Assembly: GCF_030247185.1 (NCBI RefSeq)
Contig: NC_080571.1
Location: 34,646,753-34,710,752 of the forward strand
Source: Malaya genurostris
Taxonomy: Eukaryota > Arthropoda > Insecta > Diptera > Culicidae
DNA length: 64,000 nt
Reading direction: 5' to 3'
In this document: piece by piece, positions 1 to 11,014 of the stretch
Numbering within the stretch: position 1 is the first letter of the stretch
How the letters are laid out: every line of letters begins with the position of its first letter
Made by a program: the position numbers and the translations under genes
The notes under the pieces: model-generated
Database searches by the model: none
What the model was told of the DNA's origin: nothing
Seen by the model: only the letters and a program-made list of their open reading frames with translations

Positions 1-240
1 TGCAGTTTTTTCAGTTTTTTCCCAAACAGTTTTTCGAGAAGATTCATCGAGCAGTTTTTGGAACAGTTTTCTCGAGCAACTGTTATAAACAGTGTATCAA
101 GCAGGTTTCCGAGCAGTTTCGGTTTCCAAGCAATATTTTCATGCATTTTTCACAAAATTTTTCAAGTTATTTTCTAACAGTTCAAACTAGTAGTTTTTCG
201 AGCAGTATTTTTTTAGACGTTTTACCCAGCCGAAAGTAGT
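1..240. repeat. Degenerate short repeats, CGAGCAGTTTTT-like
   Basis: The stretch is built from imperfect copies of a unit close to CGAGCAGTTTTT, separated by variable T-rich spacers. Examples lie near 46-58, 74-82, 113-122 and 196-208. The spacing is irregular, so it looks like an old decayed minisatellite and not a regular array. No coding potential is visible. It continues beyond the left edge of the window. Confidence 0.55.
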
Positions 241-604
241 ATTTTGGACCATTTTTGTACAATTAACGGTTTCCGAGTTACAACGATACGCCCTTTTTAA
301 AAATCAGTCGTGAGTCGGATTGACCTCTCCATCGGTTCAAAACTTATGGTTTGCTTCAGTATGGCAAACCATAAAGTTTCATCAAAATCGGAGAAGGTCG
401 AGTCTAATGATCTGCTAAGCATTTCTGGGATTGCTCTAATGATGTGAGATTTTGAAAAAAAAACTAGTTTCGTTGGATGAATTACGAAGTAAAGTTTCTT
501 TAAAAAAATATATATAAATTTGACTACCTAGGTATTCTCCCTTTGTGGATAAACATAGACTTGTATGAAAACTTGTTTACTTGTTCCACTTTTTCCAGTT
601 GTTG
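241..604. other. No gene seen; short seed of the 8-bp array at 571-585
   Basis: AT-rich DNA with no convincing coding frame. At 571-585 there is a short stretch equivalent to nearly two units of the neighbouring TTTACTTG array, separated from it by about 20 bases. It could be the ancestral seed of that array or a detached edge unit. Confidence 0.5.
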
Positions 605-1427
605 TTTACTTGTTTACTTGTTTACTTGTTTACTTGTTTACTTGTTTACTTGTTTACTTGTTTACTTGTTTACTTGTTTACTTGTTTACTTGTTTACTTG
701 TTTACTTGTTTACTTGTTTACTTGTTTACTTGTTTACTTGTTTACTTGTTTACTTGTTTACTTGTTTACTTGTTTACTTGTTTACTTGTTTACTTGTTTA
801 CTTGTTTACTTGTTTACTTGTTTACTTGTTTACTTGTTTACTTGTTTACTTGTTTACTTGTTTACTTGTTTACTTGTTTACTTGTTTACTTGTTTACTTG
901 TTTACTTGTTTACTTGTTTACTTGTTTACTTGTTTACTTGTTTACTTGTTTACTTGTTTACTTGTTTACTTGTTTACTTGTTTACTTGTTTACTTGTTTA
1001 CTTGTTTACTTGTTTACTTGTTTACTTGTTTACTTGTTTACTTGTTTACTTGTTTACTTGTTTACTTGTTTACTTGTTTACTTGTTTACTTGTTTACTTG
1101 TTTACTTGTTTACTTGTTTACTTGTTTACTTGTTTACTTGTTTACTTGTTTACTTGTTTACTTGTTTACTTGTTTACTTGTTTACTTGTTTACTTGTTTA
1201 CTTGTTTACTTGTTTACTTGTTTACTTGTTTACTTGTTTACTTGTTTACTTGTTTACTTGTTTACTTGTTTACTTGTTTACTTGTTTACTTGTTTACTTG
1301 TTTACTTGTTTACTTGTTTACTTGTTTACTTGTTTACTTGTTTACTTGTTTACTTGTTTACTTGTTTACTTGTTTACTTGTTTACTTGTTTACTTGTTTA
1401 CTTGTTTACTTGTTTACTTGTTTACTT
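605..1427 (+). repeat. (TTTACTTG)n minisatellite, about 103 units
   Basis: An 8-bp unit is repeated head to tail for 823 bp, about 102.9 copies, with no interruption that I can see. Because 8 is not a multiple of 3, one 24-bp superperiod contains the unit in all three frames. No stop codon arises on the plus strand, so every plus frame stays open for nearly 300 codons and reads as a repeating octapeptide of Leu, Val, Tyr, Phe, Thr and Cys. These frames are by-products of the repeat and are not proposed as genes. The perfect homogeneity implies recent expansion, ongoing slippage or unequal exchange, or an assembly artefact. Confidence 0.97.
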
Positions 1428-3834
1428 AAGCTTTAGTAAATGTACAATAAAAATTTAAAAATTTGAAATTGATTCGGGACAATTCGAAGATAATTTTGAG
1501 ATAATTGCAATTGCAATTTTTAAACAATTCAGGTTCCAAAAGGAACCTTCATTCAAAACCATTTTTTTTCAAAATATTCGTTTTACGTTACTCTTTTTTT
1601 CAAACCTACTTCGCTAAAAGAGGTTTAGGCAAAATATGACAACATTTGCTATGGCAGTTTGTGCATTCTGTATTTTGAAAACAGATGCTTGGAATAGTTG
1701 CCAGAATTTGATGTTTGTACTCTATTCAAAATCTAAGATGGCGACTTTCAGTTTATGATTATTTTTTCTGAAAACCTCTGCAATACAAATATTTTTGGAA
1801 CGGATTTTATGACTCGATAACGAAAAACGTTGTATGAGGTCATTTCAAAATTCTAAAATATGGCTCCTGGCTTATTGCGAACCCTTACAGTGTTCATATT
1901 TTCATATACTGAAACGGATTCAACAAATACGAAACGGAAACTGGTTCAAAATGTTCGAAAAAATTCCATATTTTAATCATTTAAAATAACATCGATGGAT
2001 CCGAAGTCGTAAACTGGAAGTTGATTATAATAATGGTTTTACGTAGAGTACGTGTTTGAATGACTCATTGAACTTACTTTCCACTTATTGTTATTTTCCC
2101 TGATCCGGAATAGAATGGGTGAAAGTGAGAGGCTCTCTCTTTCCAAAACTCCTTTTCATACAGCACTCTTGGCCAACGGCATTACGCGTTAACCCGGCGT
2201 GGCCAGCCTTTCGTTCCCAGGTTTTCCACTCCTCGGCTTTCCCCCAACCCAGGCCAAACGGGATCATCTTGATTGAATCGATTCTGATCGCCCAAGAAAG
2301 GTAGCAAAATGCGATACGGAAATTGCATCATCACACTTCCCTGTCGAGAATCGCAAACGGAATCGATTTCCGGTCTTATTACCGCGTACTTTTAACCGAA
2401 ACTCTTCGGGGAGGAGAAAAAAAATTGTATCGCTTAGTCGCAGGCAGCAGGTCGCAATCGTAAGCAAAACAAAAAAAAAGAAATAAGATAGAAGAACGCG
2501 CGCACTGAAACCAGCACGGGTTGTAAGCCCCAGAAACAATTTGCAGTATCATACTAATCTCATAACAAGCTAATGAAATTCCATGCCGACTGCCGTCGGA
2601 ACCCTGCCCGGCTTCCCGGTGCGAGTCATCGTTGTCCTTGGTCTGCCCGACCGTCTGCCACAGAGGAGCTGTCGAATTTGTGTTGAGTGTTGTCGAGATA
2701 GGCAGCAGAAAAAAAATGCGTTACCATTCGTTAGACGTTGACGGAAAGCCTCCAACGGGCCACGTCGTTGCCGATGATGATAATGGCGAACACGAGAGGA
2801 ACCTTCCGTAGAACCATTACTCGTCATCGTCGGCGTCGTCGTCGTCGTCGTCTTCGGTTGGTACGGAATAGATCCGATTTGGGGAAAATGTGCAGAATTT
2901 TTTCCTTCCTTCCGGTTGGAGCTCACAAAAGTCAAGAAAAAATGGTTACGCGTTCAACTGCGGTAAAGTGTTTCTTCTATTAGTTTGTTTCTTTTGAAAT
3001 TCGCAATCCAACCGTGCGGAAGAATCGGTGGCTCTCGGTGATTGAAGGAAAAAAGTTACGAAGTCCCTGGCTGACGAGTCGAATGTGTTGTTTGCTTTAC
3101 CTCAACGACATCGAGTGGATGGTTGCCGGACCGTTTGTTTCGGCTTTGGAATGGATTCTGCCGGATGAAAAATTGATAAAAGAGAATTCCGTAGCGGGAA
3201 ATATTTGCCGACGATGACTTTTGATCCGGCTTCCCAGGGATAGATGAGTGTCGTAGAGATCGTAATGTCTTCTGTGATAAGTGAAAGTTTCACCGTCTGT
3301 GACTTCTAGTGCAACCATTTTTGCCAACATTTACGGAAAATCATCAGATGGTTTAGGAAAAAAATATCTTCTATTTTATGCTTTTGGAAAATCCATCTTA
3401 AGTTAACTACTGATGTTGGCATAGTTTTTGGGAGTACAGAAATGTTTTTGTTGAAAAATACTAGACGAATAAATTATTTCTTAATTGGTTATTGAATCAA
3501 AATTAATTATTGAACCCTTCTCCATGCATTCCACTTTATAAAGTTTAGAGGTTATTGTGCCTTTCAGAAGTAAATAAACCACAGGTACAAATAGCTTGCC
3601 ATACCGACCACTTCGCATCGTCGATGTTATCGTTAATCGCTTAAGAATAATACTGCAGTCCTGGAAGTGTTCATGGATCCTCATTTACGTAGATTTATTC
3701 GTCAATTAAGATGTATTTCCTGGTAATGTTAAAAATTTGCTCATGCTGTTCTCCAGTCTTTGTTTTGACTCAAACTTGTTGCTCATGAGATTTTATCGAC
3801 AAAATGCAAAGTCTTGTTATTACATCTGAAAACT
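1428..3834. other. Unique DNA, no supported gene; (GTC)n microsatellite near 2820-2860
   Basis: From 1428 to about 2100 the DNA is AT-rich with nothing recognisable. From about 2110 to 3330 it is more GC-rich and non-repetitive, with several short overlapping frames on both strands. None shows a known domain, splice-site context or codon pattern strong enough to call an exon. A short imperfect trinucleotide run (CGT/GTC) lies at about 2818-2857. The composition would suit conserved intergenic or intronic DNA, but this is inference. Confidence 0.5.
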
Positions 3835-3835
3835 C

Positions 3836-3925
3836 TGAACCATTTACCATTGCATGGCCGATTGTACGATCCCACTAACGCTTCCAGATCGAGGCTCGAA
3901 CATACGACTCACTCATTTGTCACTC
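3836..3925 (-). repeat. Fragment of tRNA-derived SINE (Feilai-like family)
   Basis: Read on the minus strand, this piece carries the tRNA-like B-box region (TGTTCGAGCC) followed by the body segment containing CATGCAATGG. The same order is seen in the better copies at 45764-45972 (plus) and 33863-33972 (minus). Only the head-proximal part remains; the 3' tail is absent. No target duplication could be identified. Confidence 0.6.
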
Positions 3926-3989
3926 GAGTCGATTTGTGGTATTTAGAGTGAAGTGTAAAATTAGGTTGAGTTTCATTGATTCAAGGCTT

Positions 3990-4276
3990 CAGTCTTTTTC
4001 AAGGCTACCTGCATCACTAACAGTCTCTTTAAAGAATAACAATTAGTCAGCCTTTCTGAGGGCTATGCAAAGAGTGATATTCTAATATAATCAGTCTTCA
4101 AGACTAAAAAATTATTCAGCCTTTTTTAAGCTATTCAAAGAACTATTCTTCGAACTAATCAGTCTTTATTAAGTCTACCACAAAATCAGTCTTTATCAAG
4201 ACTTTTCCAAACTAGGAGTCTAATTGAAGACTAATTTTGCCTAGTTATTTAATTTCAAATTTCATTCATTTCAAAA
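3990..4276 (+). promoter_or_regulatory. 5' untranslated region of a Jockey-type LINE with repeated CAGTCTTT/AAGACT motifs
   Basis: Immediately upstream of the ORF1 start there are repeated short inverted motifs of the form TCAGTCTTTATCAAGACT. They fall near 3988-4008, 4026, 4091-4105, 4158-4172 and 4187-4203. Each can form a small hairpin. LINEs of the Jockey group use an internal promoter in the 5' UTR, so this is the expected place for it; the motif function itself is not known. The region ends at the ATG in 'aaaaATGcc' at 4277. Confidence 0.55.
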
Positions 4277-5845
4277 ATGCCTGCGTCCAACCGGAAAGGC
4301 AACAAGCCTAAGGCTAAAAATAAGTCAACACGGATTAAATCTCAATCCGTTATTCAACATTTTTTTAATAACATTCACGATCTCATAGAATCTGAATGTA
4401 AAAATAAAAGACAACGGACGGATTTCCCTTCCGCTGATCCTATGCCGTCTAACAATATTTACGAGATTCTTCCTGAATCCGATTGTAGCGACATAGAAGA
4501 AAATTCTTCAAAAATTCCCAAAATGGACGTTTGTAGTTCTGGGAAGAAACAACAATCTATGCCTCCAGTGACGGTGATGATTTCCGAATTCAAAGCATTC
4601 CGTACTGAGCTTTCTACTTTTCTCCCGGAAGTAAAAGTCTCATTTCAAATCGGACGAAGAGGAGAATGTCGAGTCTTGGTTGATGGATTGGAAGATTACG
4701 AACGTCTTATTCGATATTTGTCCGAGAAACTTCATAAATTTTATTCATATGATATAAAATCAGACAGACCCTTCAAGGCTGTCTTGAAAGGATTATCAAA
4801 TGATCATAGTGTTGATGAAATTAAAAATGAAATCAAAGAATTGCTTGGTTTTGCCCCTTCCCAAGTAATACTTATGAAAAAAAGAGCGAATGGTACTTCT
4901 AAACCACGCTCTGGAATTTCCCATGAACTTTACCTAATACACTTCAATCGAAGTGATGTAAACAATTTGAAAACTTTAGAAAAAGTACGTTTCATTTCCC
5001 ACATTAAAATTCATTGGGAACATTATAAACGGCATAATCGTATTGCAAACTCAATGCAATGTCGTCGTTGCCAAGGCTTCGGCCATGAAACCGAAAATTG
5101 TCATGTGGATATACGGTGTTTGAATTGTGGTAAATCGCATTCGAAAGACGTTTGTCCAATGAATGAAACCACTGATAAATTTTCATGTTCAAATTGCAAT
5201 GGAAATCATAAATCCAATTATTTGAAATGTCCTGTAAGGGAAAAATTTTTAAACGCTCGTTCGCTTACACAACAAGTCAAATCAACGACCTTAAATTTAC
5301 AGAGCATACCTGAAAATCAAAAAACCGTTACAACTGCCAGGCCTAATTCTTCTAAGGCATTTATTTCTTCGAGTTTCAAACAAAAACCAGGTACGCCTTC
5401 CAATTCGTCTTCCAACGAAAACAAATTATTGACAAGTAGATCGACCTCGTCATCATCTTCTTCTAATGACAGTTACGCTTTGGTAACAGGTATAAATCTT
5501 CCACTTAATTCTTCTAATGTAAATAATCAAAACACAGGAACGCCTTCCAGTTCATATTCTAACGAAAACAATTTATTGATAGGTAGATCGGCCAAATAAT
5601 CTTCTTCTAATGGCAGTTCTAATGGCAGTCTACCTACCAGTATTCCTTCAATGCCATTCGGTTCTTTAAACGAAGTCGATTTAGGCGATATAACGGAAAA
5701 TAAAATGATCTACCTACAAGATCAACTTTTTCAAATGATCATCCGAATGAATTCGACTTCATCTCTTTTTGAAGCATTTCAAATCGGATGGCAATTCGTA
5801 AATAATATTATAATGAATTTAAAATTTAACAGTGATGTTAAATAA
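4277..5845 (+). pseudogene. ORF1 (Gag-like nucleocapsid) of a Jockey-clade LINE, one in-frame stop
   Basis: The frame opens at 4277 with a basic N-terminus. It is open for 440 codons to a TAA at 5597-5599, then continues in the same frame to 5845, giving about 522 codons with a single premature stop. Residues about 260-320 hold three cysteine knuckles: C-R-R-C-Q-G-F-G-H with a following Cys, then C-L-N-C-G-K-S-H, then C-S-N-C-N-G-N-H. This is the PRE_C2HC plus zinc-knuckle arrangement of Jockey, BS and Juan ORF1 proteins, which bind LINE RNA and form the ribonucleoprotein. The region after residue 330 is Ser/Asn-rich. The C-terminal part (5651-5845) is the hydrophobic tail typical of Juan-like ORF1. 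The stop probably arose by one substitution in a Ser codon. ORF2 starts at 5835 and overlaps by 11 bp, the normal Jockey layout. Confidence 0.88.
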
Positions 5846-6249
5846 TTATTTGAATATTTTAAATTGGAATGCTCGATCTTTAAAAACGAGTGAAGATGAA
5901 TTTTATAATTTTCTCAAAGTTCACAAAATTCATATTGCCATTATGACAGAAACTTTTCTAAAACAAATGTCAAATTGAAAAGTAATCCACATTATGTGGT
6001 TCATCGATTTGACAGGTTTACTGGAATGGGTGGTGCAGTTGCCATTTTTGTCCAACGGCAAATTAAACATCGAATTTTACCTTCTTTCAATACTAAAGTT
6101 ATTGAAAGCTTGGGAATCGAAGTTGAAACCATTCATGGAATTTATTTAATCGCTTGAGCATATTTGCCATTCCACTGCACCGGCGAACAATTAAATTTCT
6201 TTAAAGGCGATTTGCAAAAACTCACAAGATATCGTCCGAAATTTTCCGT
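5835..6249 (+). pseudogene. 5' remnant of LINE ORF2, endonuclease domain only
   Basis: A start codon at 5835 overlaps the ORF1 stop. The reading begins with the usual Jockey endonuclease opening (I-L-N-W-N-A-R-S) and the T-E-T-F motif around 5940-5960. A single-base indel near 5963 shifts the frame; the continuation is in the frame of 5975-6157. A TGA at 6155-6157 interrupts it, and the same frame then continues to about 6249 (C-T-G-E-Q-L-N-F-F and R-Y-R-P-K-F). The sequence stops at a minus-strand SINE. The rest of the endonuclease, the reverse transcriptase and the 3' end are missing. The three lesions make it non-functional. Confidence 0.85.
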
Positions 6250-6412
6250 AATCGATTATAGAGGTTTTAACCTTAAGGTCATTCGCCTCTTCGGGCCAGA
6301 AAAGTTTTCTAACTCTATGTGCGGGGTTGCGAATCGAACCCAAGTGGGCTGCGTGAAAGGCATCGACTTACCCATCACGCTATACCCGTTACCTCGAGAG
6401 AAAATTCATTAC
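6250..6412 (-). repeat. tRNA-derived SINE, minus strand
   Basis: On the minus strand from about 6390 down to 6325 there is a tRNA-like head. It has an A-box match (TAGCGTGATGGG) and a B-box match (GGTTCGATTC), separated by the usual distance. The body follows and ends in CCTTAAGGTTAAAACCTC near 6250-6275. It abuts the truncated LINE endonuclease, so it probably inserted into, or marks the breakpoint of, that LINE. It is a different SINE family from the Feilai-like one elsewhere in the window. Confidence 0.72.
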
Positions 6413-6468
6413 TTCTGAAAATAAGGATTTCATTTAAAAAAAAAACTTTTAATATAGAAAATCTTTTA

Positions 6469-7388
6469 ACACATGGATCAATAAGTCCCGAGACTAAAGC
6501 AGAGATTGCGCTCGTAGTAAACCAGTAACCACGTCTTTCTAGAGTACTAACATTTGCTTGAAACGGGTCAAAATTTTAAGTCGATCCGACAAGAAACAGC
6601 TGAGTTATCGAGGTTGGAGTAAAGTCGTTTTGTAGTTTGTTTAAAAAATGGAAAAAACCGAGTTTCGTGTTTTGATAAAACATTGTTTTTTAAACCGTAA
6701 AAACACCGTGCAAGCGAAACAATGGATTGAAAAATGTTATCCGGACTCTTGTCCATCAAAAGCAACGATTTGTCGGTGGTTAGCCGAACTTAAACATGGT
6801 CGTACCGACACAAATGACGCGGAACGCTCGGGTAGACCTGTGGAAGCCGTTACACCGGAAAATGTGAGTGAAGTGACAAAAATTATAATGAAAGATCGTA
6901 AAATGAAGCTCCGTGAGATTGCTGAAATGACACAGATATCATATGGAGGTGTATTTACTATCCTTCATGAAAAATTGAGCATGAAAAGGTTTTTTCCAAG
7001 TGGGTGCCGCGATTGTTTTTTCATCAAGACAATGCACCCTGCCACGAGTCGATGAAAACAATGGCGAAATTGAACGAATTGGGCTTTGATCTGCTTCCCC
7101 ACCCCCCATACTCGCCAGATTTAGCCCCCAGTGACTACTGGCTCTTTGCTGATCTTAAAAAAATGCTCCTGAGAAAAAGATTTGGCTCAAATGAGGAGGG
7201 CATCGCTGAACTGAAGCTTATTTTGAAGCGAGAGATAAATTTTTTTATAAACATGGTATTGAAAAATTGGAAAAACGTTGAAACCATTGTATCACCCTAA
7301 AAGGTGATTATGTTGATGAATAAAAAAAAAAATTTGCAAAAAAAATGTTGTTTCCATTGTTAGTCTCGGGACTTATTGATCCATGTGT
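6469..7388 (+). mobile_element. Mariner element, internally deleted, with TIRs and TA duplication
   Basis: The element is 920 bp, bounded by 28-bp terminal inverted repeats beginning ACACATGGATC and reading through GTCCCGAGACTA. TA dinucleotides flank it at 6467-6468 and 7389-7390. The TIRs are perfect or nearly so. It encodes a broken transposase (separate entry). It shares the same internal deletion as the 924-bp copy at 55713-56636, so both descend from one deletion derivative. Confidence 0.95.
6648..7300 (+). pseudogene. Mariner transposase, deleted and frameshifted
   Basis: From the ATG at 6648 the frame gives the N-terminal paired-like helix-turn-helix region of mariner transposase, with the A-E-R-S-G-R-P and I-A-E-M-T-Q-I-S segments. 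It reaches the W-V-P-R-L-L equivalent around 7000, where a frameshift occurs. The second half, in another frame (from about 7004), has H-Q-D-N-A-P-C-H with the second catalytic Asp, and P-Y-S-P-D-L-A-P-S-D-Y-W with the third, the DD34D arrangement. The block between them, which holds the first catalytic Asp (normally about 150 residues), is absent. A functional mariner transposase is about 345 residues, so this copy cannot catalyse transposition but keeps the TIRs. Confidence 0.92.
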
Positions 7389-7390
7389 TA

Positions 7391-10025
7391 AATCAACAGT
7401 AAGATAAGGAGCTTCCATCCAATCAAGTATACAAAAACCATTGATTCGAGGAACCGGTGCCATTCCCGGGTTTGAGAATTTAGATTCTAGCCATCATTCG
7501 TTGCCTGCACAAGTTTCCGTCTCCGGCTTAGAAATAATGGAACTTGAAACCGGAACCGCACACGCGCTCCCAACTTTGTTTCACCATAATCCCAAGGCAG
7601 CAAGTGATGCAGATTGGATTTATTATTCTAAATAGTGTGACTTACGTCACAACTCGTTAAGTCCTAAACAAAGAATCTAATTACTATACGGAGCGCTGAG
7701 AACAAATCTTTACAGCTCGACAGCGTCCCCACCCAACCAAGCTCTAGCTTTTCCCTCTTTCCGGTGTGTTAATCCGGCAACCAGTCCACTTACTGGAAGC
7801 TTTTATTGTTCCCTCGGCGTCACGACAAATTACAACAAGCAACTGCAAAAGCGGCATCCGGATATGGTCGGACTTCCGCCGTTGGTGCTGTTGGCTGCAA
7901 ACGTTGGCTGGCCAGGCAAAGTGGAAACATTTCCCCATTTACTTTGTTTCCGGGCAAATCCCGCTGCCAAAGCCATAACCGGACTGGCTGACGAGAGAAC
8001 ATCATCTGTTCACCTCTCCTCCACCTCTCGGTCCGCCAACGCAGTTGTTCTGGTTTAGCTCCGGAGTGCAATTAATGCATACGTCAAGACGACTCCGGGA
8101 CTGACTTCATCATGGCGAACCTCCGCTCCCTTCCTCCCTCCCAGGATCAAGGTCTAGGTGAAGGCGTACGTAAAGATTTTCTTTTCAGCTCCCGAGGTGG
8201 ATCCGTAATTGTGCAAACTGAAAAATAAGCTGGTGCCAAGATGTGAAACGATGGAGGGCGAGGCGAACACTCGCTGGAAACAATGCGCCCAACTGAATTC
8301 GCCTTAATGAACAAAGCGCACAGAAAGGCAATAGTTTTTCGCCGGTTGCCACCTTTTCTTGTTTTTTGGTGCACTGCTCACTCACCACCAACCCGACCAC
8401 GTTGAGAATGCAGAAGTGTTTGTTGTTATTCATTTAGTTTTTTTTACTTGCGTGTATTTCCATTGTGCCACGATAAGTGGCTTGTTTCCGCAGCAGAAGC
8501 TCGCTTTTGCTCAGATTCCTTCGACCGACGTCTAGCTTTCGAACGAGGGCACCTTCTAAACCTGCCTGTCGGGTGGACTGGCTTTTCCCTTTTTCCTGAC
8601 ACGGGAGGAAGCATGATTTTGTGCAGTTTCCTCCTTGAAGGTTTCTGTTTGTGTCAAGTATTTTTTTTTTGTTGTTGAATTTTCCGGTACCAATGAATAG
8701 AATTTGCCCGGAGCAGTTAAAATGCTTCTTGTTCCCGTATTGTGCAGTAGTATTGTAAGTCACATTGTGTCAAGGACGTGACGGTGGGCACCAACCAACA
8801 TCTTATGAAAGTTTGTTATGTTGGCCAACTCCAAGATCAGTTTTTATTTTTTCGGTTTGCATCTTGATCATCAACTGAAAACGCTATGTTTTTGATCTTC
8901 GAATGAATATTCAGGAAACTATGAATATTCAAAGCATGAAATTTGAGTGCATTGTACAGGAAATTTACAATGCAAACTACTGCTGCCTCCTAGCAGACCA
9001 ACAGTAAAGTTTATTGTTCAATATGCTAGAAGTCCACTAGTTCGAAGTAATTACTCCGCCTGTACTTCTCGTTCCTTCCGAAACACACCCAAACACACAA
9101 GTAAGCACACCACAGCAATGTTTTGCCTGGGAACGAGATCCGATCGGACAAAAGCAGCTGGTTGTTTGATTCGACTCCCAGCAATTAACGAACTCTCGGA
9201 AATACTCCAACCGGATAACCATTCCGCATTCACAGTCATCCCATCGAACATACGTCGGGGGGTGGGTTGTTCCAGGCCCCCGACAAACAAACGGACGAAA
9301 CGGGCTGCTTTTGACATACGGCCATGACATCGTAGCTCTAAAGAGCCTCCACCCTCGCCGGTTGATTTCGAGTACGTGTTGGCATACTGGATGTCCTTTA
9401 ATCGACCACCACCACCAGTAGAAGCAGATGCAAAAGCAAATGCAGCAGCAGCAGCAGTTAGAAGTGGTCTTCTTCACTATCTCTGGTTTTGCTTTGATTG
9501 AACCTTTGAATCGTTTGAAGCTGGAAGATTAAATTGAAGACTTGCCGACGATGCCAGGTTCGTTTACTGAGTTCATACTCGACCGAGACCGTATGAGTGT
9601 TGGATCGGCCATTGCATCCATATGTGCATGCATCTTAGCTAGTCAGTCGTAAAACAAAAGAGATAGTTAAATGAAATCTGCTTTCTCCGTTCGACCGCCC
9701 CCAACCCAACGGAGGGATAAGAAATGATGCGCGTTTGGTTAGCATACGATTTGTAAGAGACGAAGTTAACATGTTGGAATTAATTTAAGGACATTTGATA
9801 GACAGTTAGCTTAGTAGTTAATGCATGCCAATCATGTGTATATCAAACTATTCCTTGATATCACTCTTAAAATCTTATGTTACGTTTAAATCTGACTTGA
9901 ATGAAAGATGCACTTTCTGGTCCAGACATGAAAGATTGATGGTTAGAAAATTTGTTCTGACGCTCCATAAGAAACCTCCTTGTAGTGTACGCAACTAATC
10001 TCAGTTGATTAACACTGGTAATATT
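7391..10025. other. Unique DNA, no supported gene; CAG-rich run near 9444-9460
   Basis: This is mostly non-repetitive and more GC-rich than the surroundings at 7700-8620 and 8990-9480. Short frames exist on both strands, for example 8947-9327 plus and 9037-9477 minus, but they overlap one another and show no recognisable domain. A short (CAG)n run lies at about 9444-9460. I see no transposon ends. It may be intron or conserved intergenic DNA; nothing here decides. Confidence 0.45.
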
Positions 10026-10775
10026 AACACTAACAAAAAAGGTTTTTAATCCACCTTGTGGTGCAATGATGCCTTTCTCATATTACTTATATTTCCAAAA
10101 ACATCACTAGAAGATTCTGAAGATTCAAGATTCAATCTTGAATAAAATAAGAAACTCTATTTGGGTATGAAGTAACGTAATCTTTTCAATTTGTAAACAG
10201 TTATGTCAAGTTATTTTTTTGTTTTGCATCGTCGCACTGAATGATTAAACACACTTTACCCCATAGATCTGGAACCGGGAGTCGGACTCGGATGAAATTA
10301 AACAGCAACCTATAGGAACTTTTTTTTTGAGCCTGTTTGTGGAAATCGATCAAATCATATCTGAGAAAATTGAGTGAGTCGCGTTTTAAACTTTTTGACC
10401 ACTATTTCCGATACTTCTGGAACCAGGAATTTGGAACCAGTATAGCCGAACTCGGTTCGTTTATTAAGTAACTAACATAGCCTACAAATTGAATCAGTTT
10501 TGAACCAAATCTAGAAGAATTTTACCCTTTTTTGCATCGTCGTTCTAAATGATGGTGTGAAATTCAATAGCAACCTATGGGACTACGAGATTTTTTTATT
10601 TTATGAGTGACATTATTTGACACATACTCACACACATACATACACAGCCACTTACATTGCTCAGCTCGATGAACTGTGTCGAATGAAATAGAACACTTAG
10701 CCCCCTGCACAATTTTAACTAGTAGATTTTTCAAGTGAGTGCATAAGCTTTCTATGTGAGAAAGGCAATAAGTGT
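10026..10775 (+). repeat. Dispersed repeat family (GAGAAAGGC-ended), copy A
   Basis: The copy begins near AATCCACCTTGTGGTGCAAT with GCCTTTCTCAT at about 10072-10082. It ends with ATGTGAGAAAGGC at about 10757-10769, so the ends form an imperfect inverted repeat. Internally it carries repeated 'ggaaccgggagtcggactcgg' type segments, a CACACATACATACACA run, and TGCTCAGCTCGATGAACTG. Related copies lie at 11015-13092, 18440-18990, 31640-32225, 34150-34300 and 36030-36230. No coding frame is seen. The family class is unknown to me; the ends suggest a MITE-like element. Confidence 0.6.
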
Positions 10776-11014
10776 ACTTTCATACAAAAGCATCGTTATC
10801 ATGATCTTGTAATAACACTAATAAGTATATACAAATTGAATAAAAAATTAAAAGTTTACTTATTTTTCAACTGAAAATGTAAATTTTAATGTGGCAACTC
10901 TGCACGCTGTACAAAATTGAACAAAGCACGCTGCGAACGGAGCAAAGCCGCACGTACCGACGCGTACTAGTTTTGCATCGTCATTTTGAATGACGCACAG
11001 TGGTTCGAATCAAT

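Noticed and set aside
605..1427. Telomere or CRISPR interpretation of the array
   Set aside because: Mosquito telomeres are not made of this unit, there are no spacers, and the array is internal to transposon-rich DNA.
543..1458. Three overlapping plus-strand frames of nearly 300 codons
   Set aside because: They are entirely the translation of the 8-bp array, which has no stop in any plus frame.
3065..3090. A hammerhead-like CTGACGAGTCGAATG
   Set aside because: CTGACGA is present but no stem II closing or GAAA follows.
8947..9477. Host gene exons suggested by overlapping 126- and 146-codon frames
   Set aside because: Sense and antisense frames are of similar length, show no domain and contain simple-sequence stretches; GC-rich DNA gives such frames by chance.
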